Assembly: GCA_025331435.1 (NCBI GenBank)
Contig: JAIWNI010000136.1
Span: 1-64,000 of the forward strand
Source of the DNA: Choanephora cucurbitarum
Lineage: Eukaryota > Mucoromycota > Mucoromycetes > Mucorales > Choanephoraceae
Direction: 5' to 3'
Length of the DNA: 64,000 nucleotides
Numbering within the stretch: position 1 is the stretch's first letter; each line of letters opens with the position of its first letter. The notes under the pieces are model-generated. The model saw nothing but the letters and a program-made list of their open reading frames with translations. It was not told the origin of the DNA and searched no databases. Shown in pieces: positions 21,882-32,255 of the stretch. The position numbers and the translations under genes were made by a program.

Positions 21882-24800
21882 ATTATAAAGGTAAAATAAA
21901 ACTGAGAAAATTTTTTTTTCTTTACTATAACTTTTTTCACTGTTTATTCCATAATATGCAGAAAAGTTACTATCGGACTTTGTTAAAAATTGCATAAACT
22001 AGAAAATAAGGGTCCGGTTAAGAAAAAAAATGGTTGTACCTTCCTTTTAGACTTGACATGCCTCTTATTCATTCAAATTATGTCCGTAGTTTCAGATATT
22101 ACTTAGAGACATGCTTCTTTTTGGAGGGGCTTTGTGGCATCCTCTTTCCTGGTACTCAAGTAAACACCTTTGATATTATTATTTCTTCCTTCCTTACAAA
22201 GAAAACAGTAGTTTAAGGCAACTAGACTGATTGAAAAAATCTTTCAAATATTAATCTTCCATAATTCTGAATAAGACCGAATGCACATTATTGATGTCTT
22301 CAACTATCATCAAGCTAAACCCTATAAAGTCTTTCGCAATAAAAATAATCGCTATGCCTAAACCATAATCTTCGAATTTAGAAACTAATTTTTATTTGTT
22401 TTGGCATTTGGATGAGGCTTTGAAATAAATAGTCAATTTCAACTTTTTGCGTTGCTCCTAATATATCACTTGAAAATGGGATTCACTCGAGGAAGAATTA
22501 GGCATGTAAGCACGCTTCTCATACACGCAATGTTGTTTTTATTTATTGTTTGCTAACATCCTTAAGACGCTTGCGATATGGCACAAACCCTAAATCAGCG
22601 GACCTAAAAACTATCGCGAAATGATTTGATGGTTATGCTAAAATCAGGAAAAGCAAAATGTGCTTGTTCAGAGGAATTAGGAGAGACGTCGTAAAAAAAA
22701 ACGAGCAGGATACCTGGTATAGTTTTCAGGTGGTTGGCTAGTAAGATGAAAGGTACATGTCAGTAGAAACGAGTTCTCTTGATAAAGGAATTACATGAAA
22801 ATCACATAAACTATACGAGATCATACTTGTCGTCTGTCTTCTTTTGCAGTTTATAAATAGATATAGTGCTATTTTCTAATAAATCCGTATTTTGCCCTAA
22901 AAAGTAATGAATGTATCGAATTGGGAACTTTGACAAATCATTCCATTTGGCTTCGTTGGCCAGTACTTTTTCAATTCTAAATCGGTATTTTTTTTTACTC
23001 GTTGTATGAGAAAGGCTAAAACACGATGTAAGCATTACAATAAAATAAAAAAGTTAGGTTGCAATGGCAAGCAGAAACAATGACTAAAAGAACGTGCTTT
23101 GCTTACTGTTATCATGATCGGTTTTTTTAGCTTAAATTTAGCAGATCTGTTGATAGCGCTTAGCATGTCAAAGACGATAATCAAAATAGGAGAGACAACC
23201 AGGGGAGAACATTGAACGCTTTCCCCTTGCGCTATAACGCATAGTTTAATAGATTCTAACAATCATGCATACACTGAGACATACATCTAAGAAGCAAATC
23301 ACCTCCAGTCTCTCCAAAAAACAAAATAGCCCGAGTAGTGAGAGTAAATTATGATCCCTAACCGTATAACTTGTTGTTCGATTTAAGCAATTTTATTATG
23401 TTATTTTTTTTTTGGATCCTATCATTTAAACTAACAAAAAGACAAAACAAACCCCTCCTATGTTGAGTGCTTTGTTTTTTTCGGTAAGAAGTCGACTTGC
23501 CTATTTCGACAAATCGATACATTCGCTGCTTAAATAACAAATCACAACAACATGATCTGAACAACAACGTTTGTCAGTGTAAAACTACCCGACGATGTTA
23601 ATATTTATTATCACAATCACTGAAATAGACTTATGAGAATGTACCTATTTCATGGCAAGATTATAGAACTCTTTGCTAGAGAAAAGATGCAACCATTAAA
23701 TAGAATAAGTACTTTTACTGGCACTGTCTGCTGTTACATGTTTGGCAGCAGATTAAGAACGATCTGAACACTCAAACTTCTTGCTTCCTTAATGCTTCTT
23801 TTCCCGGAACAAGAAGTCTTCTAAAAATATAACCATGTGACAGAAACAAATTCGCTATATTAACTGCTGGAGACATAAGAACAAAAACAACAGATTGGCT
23901 TGCTATATGCATGTAAATACGGTCCATATTACTGTAAAACTAGAAGCTTAGCACTTGATAACTTTCAAATAAGGACTGGGCATCATGTGATTTGATTGGT
24001 CAACATTATTTTAACTACATTATCATGTGTGCAAGCTCAAAGCAACACACGTTTAAATACCCTCAACCGACACATACTTTCTGCAAGATGTCTACGTTGG
24101 TATGACTTGAAAACATTTTAACGTACAAAATGATAGTAGTTTATTTATTCTTTTGTTTTGTTTTGTTCCAGAAAACGGTTTCATGAATAACCCTTTGTAC
24201 ATATGTTTTGATTCATATGCATAGACGGTATAACATCCAAGTAAGTCAAAAAAAAAGTCAGGGCGAAACACGATACAAGAAGGCAGTACGGCGCTCTATC
24301 GTAAGACCTTTCTCACTGGAAGTAGAATGAACAAGAAAGAAGTGATGCTTAACGTTTATTATAATTGAATGAATGACTTTGCGTGTTTTTCCTTAAGTGA
24401 GTTCCAAACCTGGAGAAATAGAAACTGAAAAAGCAAGCACGCATAATGAAAATACCTTTTTCTCTCTCTTTATGTTCAGGTCTGTCAATATCTGAATTCT
24501 AAACAGAGACTTAAGAGCTAATCGGCAAAAGTTCAAAATCTTCAAAGGGTATTATAACAATACTTTTATCAAATTCACTCTTTGTTAAAGATAGGCTGTT
24601 CTAGACTTGATCCACTAAGCTGCACGTAAAGAGAAAAGATCACTTGGGCCTGAATTTCCTCTTGTCAAAAAAATGTTGTTCAAACAGGTTTACAAACATT
24701 TTTATGAGTCAATATTCCATTTGATGCATATTCTCCTAGCAACAGTTAAGTTGCAGAAAGGCCTTCTGCTTTACTCGAGCCGCAGCCTTTGATTTTCAAC

Positions 24801-26335
24801 TACTCCTAGTATTGTTAAAACAAGATATTCGACTTCTTCTTTTTTAGGCAAATTCATGAGATAAAGGAAACAGACAGTGTTATTTATTTACTTTTCCATG
24901 GTAGTACCTTCTAGTTCAAATTCGATCTCTATCACTATAAAAAAAAGGTTTTTTTTAGCCTTCAAAAGACCTTTTTTTTTACAGTGTATGTGTTATAAGA
25001 TTGATAGTCTGTTTCACATTAGAATTTAAGTTAAATAAAGCTTTGTCTTATGCAAAAAGTAAAAGATCATCTACTAGTAAACAAATACACGTGTGTAAAT
25101 GTGTGTAAATGTGTGTATAGCTTGTACTTAAAAATCATCATTGCTGCCTGTAGTCGTGCAACTGTAAGTATGACAGTAATTTAGCAGCACAAAGTTTTCA
25201 ACCTAATAAGAAAGCTAGACAATGAAGAAGCTTTAGTTGCAAAGAGCGACATCGGAGGTAATTGTCCTGCAGAGTAATTATTAACCGTAACATTGATCGA
25301 ACCTGGGCCTTTGTTTTTCTTTTTCAAGAATTATCAGACAATCATGATGAGAGGATCAAAGAAAAAAAAAGGAACAAGAGAAGCCGGACTCTAGCCCTTA
25401 TTTGGTTGGCCTTTATATCAAACAGAATTGTACATGGATCAGAACCTAAGAGACGTTATTAATAGATGAATGCACGGCCCCGTTGGTATCGTGAGATGTC
25501 TGTGTAACGGCTGAGCGGATAATGATACAGAAGTTGGGCTTAATAAAGCAGTTACGGAAAAGTAGACGGTTCAGCTATTCTCTCTATTTTTTTTTGGCTC
25601 TCTTTTTTTTTTCTTTAGATCATGGGACATCATTCAATTATGCTTCAAATCCTGAAATATATATGCAAAGTTAAGACCGACGTTTGACTAATAAATTTGT
25701 GTGACAACCTACCTTCGTTGAAATACTTCAAAGTCAAAAAGGAGTTGTTCAATTAACTTGCACGGAACACTCCGACACGGAAGCAGTTTTGTAAGACAAC
25801 GATGTAAAGTTATGCCTTCTTCAGAAGGACAACAACAAAAAAGAGACCAAAGACTACTGCCTTTCAATACCTGTTTTCTATCTTCGCAGCCAGTAAAACC
25901 ATGATACACAAGTTATCGCAACAGTGTAGTACAAGGGCCTTAATGCCCTTTTTTTTTCTTTTGTCTTCGTTTTGAATCATGAGTCTGTAACTATAATGAA
26001 TCATGGGTCTTGTACTATCTCTTTCCCATTTTGATCAAACAAGACCGAAGATCCTAGGTCGAGAACCTTTGTCTTCAGCCATATCAAATCTGTAAAAGGG
26101 TTCGTGAGGGGGGACCAGATTCTACCTTCTTTTTGTTTGAAAAGCTTAAAAAATGTACGTGTCACTTTATTACAAAACAAAATAGTAGTAGCATTGTTTT
26201 CGGAAGATCTATTCATGGTAAGTCTAGATGATCGAAACTATAAAAGAAAGCCAGACTTTTTTAAGACTTCTCACTTTCTTTTCCTTTTTCTTCCTCTTCT
26301 TCTTCTTTTTTGTGCCCTCTTTCTTTTATTCATTT
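21882..26335. other. Gene-poor 4.4-kb stretch
   Basis: No firm gene. On the minus strand, frames at 22811-23035 and 23035-23262 abut. The second starts MLESIKLCVIAQGESVQ and has one hydrophobic segment (LVVSPILIIVFDML). Joining them by the GTAAGC donor near 23105 does not keep the lower frame open, so they are left as unsupported. A small spliced start (ATG TCT ACG TTG|gtatga) at 24088 leads to a stop within a few codons. The rest is AT-rich with poly-A/T runs and a palindrome at 24933-24986. Confidence 0.4.
24933..24986. repeat. 54-bp A/T-rich palindrome with CACTRTAAAA ends
   Basis: The left arm starts CACTATAAAAAAAAGG and the right arm, reverse-complemented, CACTGTAAAAAAAAAAGG. A short loop around AGCCTTCAAAAG separates them. 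It could be a tiny palindromic MITE or a cruciform-forming A/T repeat. Confidence 0.5.
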
Positions 26336-27588
26336 ATGTCTCAAGATAATTTGTTTAATCAGGCAGCTTTCAGCACAATGTATCGTCCTGACATGCAACA
26401 GCTGCAATTTGCTGCATCAGTGCCTCATCGTCCTTCTCAAGGATCAAACCAAGCCTCTTTCAGTTTTGATAGTTCACCTTTTCAAAGCCAAGAAGCCCTA
26501 ATGCAACATCAACAGTGTAAGTATATAGATCATTAATGATAGCAGTATAACTCATATTTTAATTGCCCTTTCTAGTGATGCAATCTTTCTCTACACCTTT
26601 TGATCGACAGCACTCTCAGTCTTCATCACCTCCACCTGCTTCAGCCTCAGTAGTGTCTAATGCTTCCTCCGGATCAAAGCAACTTCAAACAAAGGCAGAA
26701 AGAAGAGCAGAGCATAACGCTATTGAAAGAGCTCGTCGTGAGAGCTTGAACGTAAAGTTTCAACAATTAGCTTTTGCACTACCTAACCTGCAGAATGACA
26801 CTCGACCTTCTAAAAGCACTATTATTGATCGTACACTTGACTTTGTAAAAAACGCTATTCAGAAAGAAGAACGATACCAACGTCGTATCAAAGAACTTGA
26901 AAAGTTTAACAGCTATTTATTGTCTGAATCCGATAAACGCTTGCAACATAAGAAGGCAAAGAAAAGCCTTTCCAAAATGAATACGAGCAGAAGAGCAAGT
27001 GCGTCTTCATCACCAGTAACATTGCCTGAAATGGTATCATCAAATTCACCTATGTTAAGCACCTCTATTGAGAAACACATCTCAGAATCAGAAGTTGAAG
27101 ACGAGGAAGATGATGAAGACGATGAGGATGAAGACGATGAGGATGCAGAAAGCACTAAATACAGCAAAGAAATGGAGAAACAAGAGAAAGAAGATAAGCA
27201 GGTGTTCACCAGCAAGCTAAAACAACAATCTAAACCTCAATCATTTATGCTCAATGCAGCATCCATAAACGGAGTTCAACCTTCCTTTTCTGTCCCACCA
27301 TCGTCGGTGTCCATGGTGCCGACCTCGAAACAAGATTTTTGGAATGCTCAGCCATTTGATAACAATCTATTGGTACCAGCAACTAAGGATCTATCTTTCT
27401 TTCAACCACAGCAAAATACACTTCAAATGAATCATAAGCTGGATCAAAAGAACCATCCACAGCAAATGATGTCACAACAACCAGAAATCTATCATTATTC
27501 GCAGCAAACAATGACCAACAATAGCTCTTTTATTGATATTCGTATGATGGAAGGGCAGCCTCAACATCGTTACATGCACAGACGCTAA
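26336..27588 (+). CDS. Basic helix-loop-helix transcription factor
   Basis: Two exons (26336-26516, 26576-27588) give 397 residues. The bHLH lies at about residues 110-170. The basic region AERRAEHNAIERARRESLN contains the H-x3-E-x3-R type contacts used for E-box DNA, and helix 2 includes KSTIIDRTLDFVKNAI with a hydrophobic heptad pattern continuing into RRIKELEKFNSYLLSE, a possible short leucine-zipper-like extension. N-terminal Gln/Ser-rich and Ser/Pro-rich regions precede it. An acidic block of Glu/Asp (about residues 232-252) and a Gln/Pro/His-rich tail follow and could serve activation. The start MSQDNLFNQ follows a pyrimidine-rich leader; the upstream in-frame Phe-rich extension is leader sequence. 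The target genes are unknown. Confidence 0.9.
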
Positions 27589-28194
27589 GATATCTTGAGC
27601 CATTCTTTTTTTTCTCACACACACACATACACATATCTTTATTGCCAAATTTCTTATACATACCCGATTTCCTTTTTTTTTATATATCTTAATCCATGTA
27701 TATGCCTCTTCCTCTCTTTCAACAATCTCATACTGTTCATTGAACCCACAAAATGTATATATTTATATATTCAATCATGCCTGACACTCTTTACTACTAT
27801 GTAAATTATTTATGAACCTTCTTATTTAAATTGCGATTGTAACATTCAATACATAAACAAACACAAACTTCTAGGTCATGTCTATTTTAACCTGACAAGA
27901 TGTACAACGACGTCAATTGATTCTTCCCCAAACAATAAACAAACACTGTCTCAATGACAAATCATTTGATTTTCTCTCTCTCTTTAAAGAAGCACTATTT
28001 AAACTTTTTGTTTTTGTTGATTTAATGATTGATTCTCTATTTAGTTTGCTGTAAAAAAAGTTTCTATTGTACAACAAAACAGAAAACGTAACTTGATATG
28101 TATCAAACATAAACTGTGCATCTAGAATTGACACTACAAACAGAAATGCAAGTTGATAAATGGACTGCGATCAAGTCTGTCTTTTTCTTTTGTT
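27589..28194. other. Convergent intergenic gap between bHLH and MFS genes
   Basis: Contains the 3' ends of two convergent genes, with TATATA and CACACA runs. No gene was supported. Confidence 0.5.
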
Positions 28195-30273
28195 TTAGTG
28201 CTTGAAAAATCTAAATGTCAATTGTCCGTTGTTCTGTTTCAACCTTTCTATTCTTTGCGCTCTCCATCGTGGACCAAACTTTAATAAGACGGGTATTGAA
28301 ATGTTGAGCAAGGTCACGAAAAGGCCAATGATCGTAAACATCCACCCCACACCAACACCTTCAATACCAGGGTCAATAACGGAACTAGCAATAGCACTAC
28401 ATTGAATTTATCAGTAAGTTTAGGATCATCATTCTTTTTTGTGGGCTTAAACATACCCCAAAATGCAACGTGTAAGATTGTTGGAAGCAGTGATTGATGC
28501 GCCTTTACCAGGAAATAAATCAATCAATAAAGATTGTATACAAATAGTTAGACTAGCATTTGATAATCCAGCTACCAAAAATGATAAAAAGAAACAAAAT
28601 TAACTGTAAGTGAAGCTATTTTGGTTGTTGTTCATATGTAATGTTCATACTTAAGAATTGCAGAATCAAAGGGATAGCTAAATGAGTATTCTTCTGTAAA
28701 CACCAGCCATACACGATAGGTAGAGCATCAGAGAAGAACAAGCTAATCCAACAGGAACTCAGTCTTGCTTTGTAATAACAGATTTCAACCTCTTTCTGGT
28801 CAGGGTTTTTCAGACATGCCTCTTCATTTACTTTTCTGAAATCTTTATCTAACATTTTGCCTTTGATTAAGCCGCCAATGATAGTACCTGAGCCCATGCA
28901 GAGATAGCAAAAGCCAATTTCAAGTTCTGATAAACCATAACGCATACTGAGTTGTTTGGTAGTAGAAGTCATAAAGCTGTACATAGACATGTAGATAAAA
29001 GCAGAAAACATAAGCATGACAAAGACATCAGGTTCCATTAGATATAGAAAGGGAGAGAAGAAATTCATTCGTGGACGCGGTCCTTGAGCTTCCTTGATTG
29101 CCTGTATCTTCTCTTCGTCCAATTTGCCTTGGCGACGGGCAACAAACTGAAAGGGAGTAGGGTTAGCATAGCCTGATCCATTGCCTACAAGTGCACGTAG
29201 CGTTTCGGGAACAAACAAAGTGACCGAGAAAATTGATGTCCCTCCAATTATAAGCGTGATCCAAAAAATCCATCTAAAATAAGAATTAATCATATGTCAG
29301 GCATTTATGCCTCTTCATTCATTCGTTAATTTACCTCCAGCCAAGACTGTGACTGATAATACCACCTAACTAGAGTGTCAATCAATGCAACGGATGTACA
29401 TTTGCCATGACTTACCAACTAATGGGCCAATCAACGGTCCACTCATCTAATTGTTCGCATTTGATTTTATTAGTCGTTCACTCTAAGGATGTTTTTGAAA
29501 GGAAAAAAATTGAAGCTCTAATACCTGTCCAATTTGGTAAATACCAAAATAAGATCCTCTCCTATCAAAAAAAAAAAGAAATTGAGTTTATCTTTTCTTT
29601 TTGTGTATCAGACTTTTATCCAAACTAACTTTTTGGAATCGGCTATGTCACCTAATACTCCTGCACCAACTGCAATGACAGAGCTAGATCCAAATGCCTG
29701 AAGCATACGGAATAAGAGTAATGCCACATAATTAGGAGACAACGCTAAACCAATACTAGCGCAGCAATATATAAACATGGTTGAAATTAAAACAACTCGA
29801 CGTCCATAACTATCTGCAATTGTCCCCCAGAAGGTAGGAGAAATAGCTTGCATCACCATGTATGCTGTTACAGTTAGATTAACACTTTCTGTGGTAGTCA
29901 TGAGATCCTAGGAGTAGTGAAGTTGTCATAACAAGAGACAATTAAGTAAGACAGGCACTTTTTTTTAACAAACAATACTTTTTTTTGTTGCACAAATTAC
30001 CTCTTGAATCTGTAGTAAACTAGGTAGATAGATACTTGCAGTAAGTGGGGATATAGCTGCTGTAAAGGCAGTGATAGTTAATATTCTGATCTGTTGAGGC
30101 ATTGTGAAGATGGTATAGGGTTCCTTTTTTTGCTCTTTTTCTTCTATTTGTTGCATATCATTGTTTTGGTGTGACAAGTCGACATTTGACACCTTCTTGT
30201 TTGATTCGTCTGACATTGTTGACAGTGTAGATTGATTGCTCTCTAGCTCTGAAGGGCTCTTTGTAGAAGTCAT
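28195..30273 (-). CDS. Major facilitator superfamily drug:H+ antiporter, DHA1 (12-TM) type
   Basis: Eight exons (30001-30273, 29630-29907, 29525-29561, 29416-29446, 29335-29365, 28651-29273, 28457-28571, 28195-28396) give 529 residues. After a Ser/Lys-rich cytosolic N-terminus the membrane part begins ITAFTAAISPLTASIYLPSL. The MFS motif A is WGTIADSYGRRVVL between helices 2 and 3, followed by RMLQAFGSSS in helix 4 and GPLIGPLVGGII in helix 5, all typical of the DHA1 family that includes Qdr and Flr1. It probably exports drugs or organic compounds across the plasma membrane, but the substrate cannot be read. An in-frame codon at 30306 is TTG, so the ATG at 30271-30273 is taken. Three consecutive internal exons of 37, 31 and 31 nt are unusually short, yet phases close and the motifs cross them. 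Confidence 0.92.
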
Positions 30274-30420
30274 ATTAGATAACAATAGAAGGGGAAAAGA
30301 AGACAAGAGGATTCAATGATTCAATGATTGTAATATAGTACAGAAAAAAATTCAATGGCCGTCAATCGGTGTCAAGGGGAAATCGATTTTCCGCAAAGCA
30401 AAAAAAAATCAACTAAAAAG

Positions 30421-30490
30421 GGGCCATGAAGGGCCATGAAGGGCCATGAAGGGCCACGAAAGGCCATGAAGGGCCACGAAAGGCCATTAA
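30421..30490. repeat. Minisatellite, seven tandem copies of a 10-bp unit
   Basis: Units are variants of GGGCCATGAA (also GGGCCACGAA, AGGCCATGAA and a final AGGCCATTAA). The array lies between the start of the MFS gene and the 3' end of ESS1, probably in the 3' flank of ESS1. Confidence 0.95.
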
Positions 30491-30529
30491 GTCAGATCAA
30501 CTTTATTTTTTATTCTTTTTGTGTGTAAC

Positions 30530-31017
30530 TCAAGCAGTTCTTAGAATCAAATGAACACCACTATCAGTCCATACAGGTTTGCTTAATTCGCCTACTTGAA
30601 GAGCAAATGTGGCATCCTCGAAAGGCTTTTGCATTTGACCACGCTCAAAGTATCCTAGATCGCCTCCACGTTTTGCACTTGAACAATCCGAAAAATGTGT
30701 GGCTAAAGCCGACAGAGTTTCTTGACCCGATTCAATTTTATGCTGATACTCCTTCAAGATTTCCAATGCCTCCTCTTTTGTACGAGTGATATGCTCTTCC
30801 CTCCATGAACTTGGTCTACGGGAATCTTTGCTCTTGACAAGCAGATGACTTGCTCTGACACGTTCGATATCACTTGGCGGAATAGGAGCATCCCAGCGAG
30901 ACTCCTTAGTTACCGTGTTGAAATAATAATCTTTGTTGTATGTTCGTGAGTGACGAATGACCCAATTTTCTGGTAAATCCTATAGCGCCAATATGAAATG
31001 TCAATTACCCTGAACAT
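30530..31017 (-). CDS. ESS1: Peptidyl-prolyl isomerase Ess1/Pin1 (WW + parvulin)
   Basis: Two exons, the first only 9 nt (31009-31017, M-F-R), the second 30530-30979, give 152 residues; human Pin1 has 163. The WW domain begins [20 protein letters not shown] and ends [10 protein letters not shown]. The parvulin domain starts [10 protein letters not shown] and has the phosphate-binding basic loop KDSRRPSSW, then [25 protein letters not shown] and [10 protein letters not shown]. Pin1 isomerises phospho-Ser/Thr-Pro bonds; in yeast it acts on the RNA polymerase II CTD and is nuclear. The tiny first exon was chosen because ATG-TTC-AGG joins the WW exon in phase, whereas an upstream ATG (M-A-K-K-Q-K) would be out of phase. 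All active-site residues expected for the phospho-specific class are present. Confidence 0.95.
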
Positions 31018-32093
31018 GGTTTCTGTTTTTTAGCCATATCACTAGCTTGTTTTTTTTTCCTTTTTTCTTTCTCTTCCTGTATGAAGGAGAGATAAGGTGG
31101 CAAACGCGTAGCTCACGCAGGAGAATACTCGTACAGTAGGTCTATACTAGTCATCCGTTTCTCTCTACCTCACTCTTTCTCTCTCTCTTCCCTCTCTGTT
31201 CCTCCATAATGAAGAAAAAAGCTGTGTTGTGCTTTTAATTCTGATGTCAACAGCTTACCATTTTTGTATTCGATATCTTTCTACTTGAAAACAAGCGATC
31301 GCTATGTTAGTTCGCGATTTGCTTTTGCTACTGATTCTGTCTTACATATGTGTGAGTTGAGTAGTTTTGCTCTGAGAAGAGACAGGCTTCAGTAACTATA
31401 ACGGTCAAAAAAATAAAAGAAAAAATGGCTCTCTTGTAGGTTATAGACTGGCCTCGAATTGAAATTGAAAGATTGTATCATTTTCAAACTCAGTACAAAG
31501 ACATATTGCATTAAAGATCTTGTTGATGTCTAAAGACAATCTTTTTTTTCTGTGAGCAACTTTATCCTTGAGATATCCAATGCAAGCAAAGAGCCGCATG
31601 AATAGATGCATATTTAATTTTAGAGCTAACTAAACTCCTGCTATTCACCCTTTAGAGAGAGACCAAGGTTAGCATCATTAGGAGAAGAGAAGTGGCAAAA
31701 TGACCGATTAGCTAATTCTAAACAACGGAAAGGTCCGTTTTATTGACTTCTTTCTAGAAAAAGGGAAACAAAAGAGAGGAGAGAAAAAATAATAGGAGGA
31801 ACAAAAAGTGACGAAAAGAAGTATTGCAGCCATTCAACACATGCAAATAGAACAACAAGCTTTGTCAGGGTCATATTCAGGCCTATTATCAACCAGGCTA
31901 CGGATGAAAGACGGAAAGGTTAAATATAAAGTCTTCCCACAAAAAAAAAGAGGAGGAGGAAAAGAGGGTTAGAGTCACAAGCTTTATTCAATGATAGCTA
32001 TGCTACACTGTGAAAAGAATCAAGTTGATACATGAAAATCAACCCAAAGGTGAACAAGCTGTGGTTTCACTTGTCTGAGTTAATCAAAGTAAG

Positions 32094-32255
32094 TACAGTA
32101 GTCGCTTTATTTAAGAGTGTGCATATTCTTGAGAAATACACTCTTATATTGAGCATACTCTTAAATCGAATGGTATTTTAGTGCTTGAAGCGATTTTCAA
32201 GTTGAAGGATTGCACTCCTATATTAAGCATACTCTTAAATCGAGCGACTACTGTA
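32094..32255. mobile_element. MITE with ~29-bp terminal inverted repeats flanked by TA
   Basis: Left end TACAGTAGTCGCTTTATTTA and right end reverse-complemented TACAGTAGTCGCTCGATTTA; the arms continue with AGAGTGTGC and AGAGTATGC. The outer TA fits Tc1/mariner-type target duplication. Inside, an approximately 30-bp segment (containing GCATACTCTTAAATCGA) is present twice in direct orientation. No coding capacity. The ends share the TACAGT start with the element at 12098-12263, but the rest differs, so they are different families. Confidence 0.82.

Noticed and set aside
22811..23262. Two adjoining minus-strand frames as a spliced membrane protein
   Set aside because: The GTAAGC donor and TTTTAG acceptor join to a quick stop; no family resemblance.
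26913..27215. Minus-strand Ser-rich frame opposite the bHLH gene
   Set aside because: Mirror of the acidic Glu/Asp block; no start context or family.
30271..30306. Eleven-residue N-terminal extension of the MFS transporter
   Set aside because: The upstream initiator codon at 30306 is TTG, not ATG; the first ATG is at 30271-30273.
30421..30490. Possible CRISPR array
   Set aside because: Tandem 10-bp units without spacers in a eukaryotic sequence; it is a minisatellite.
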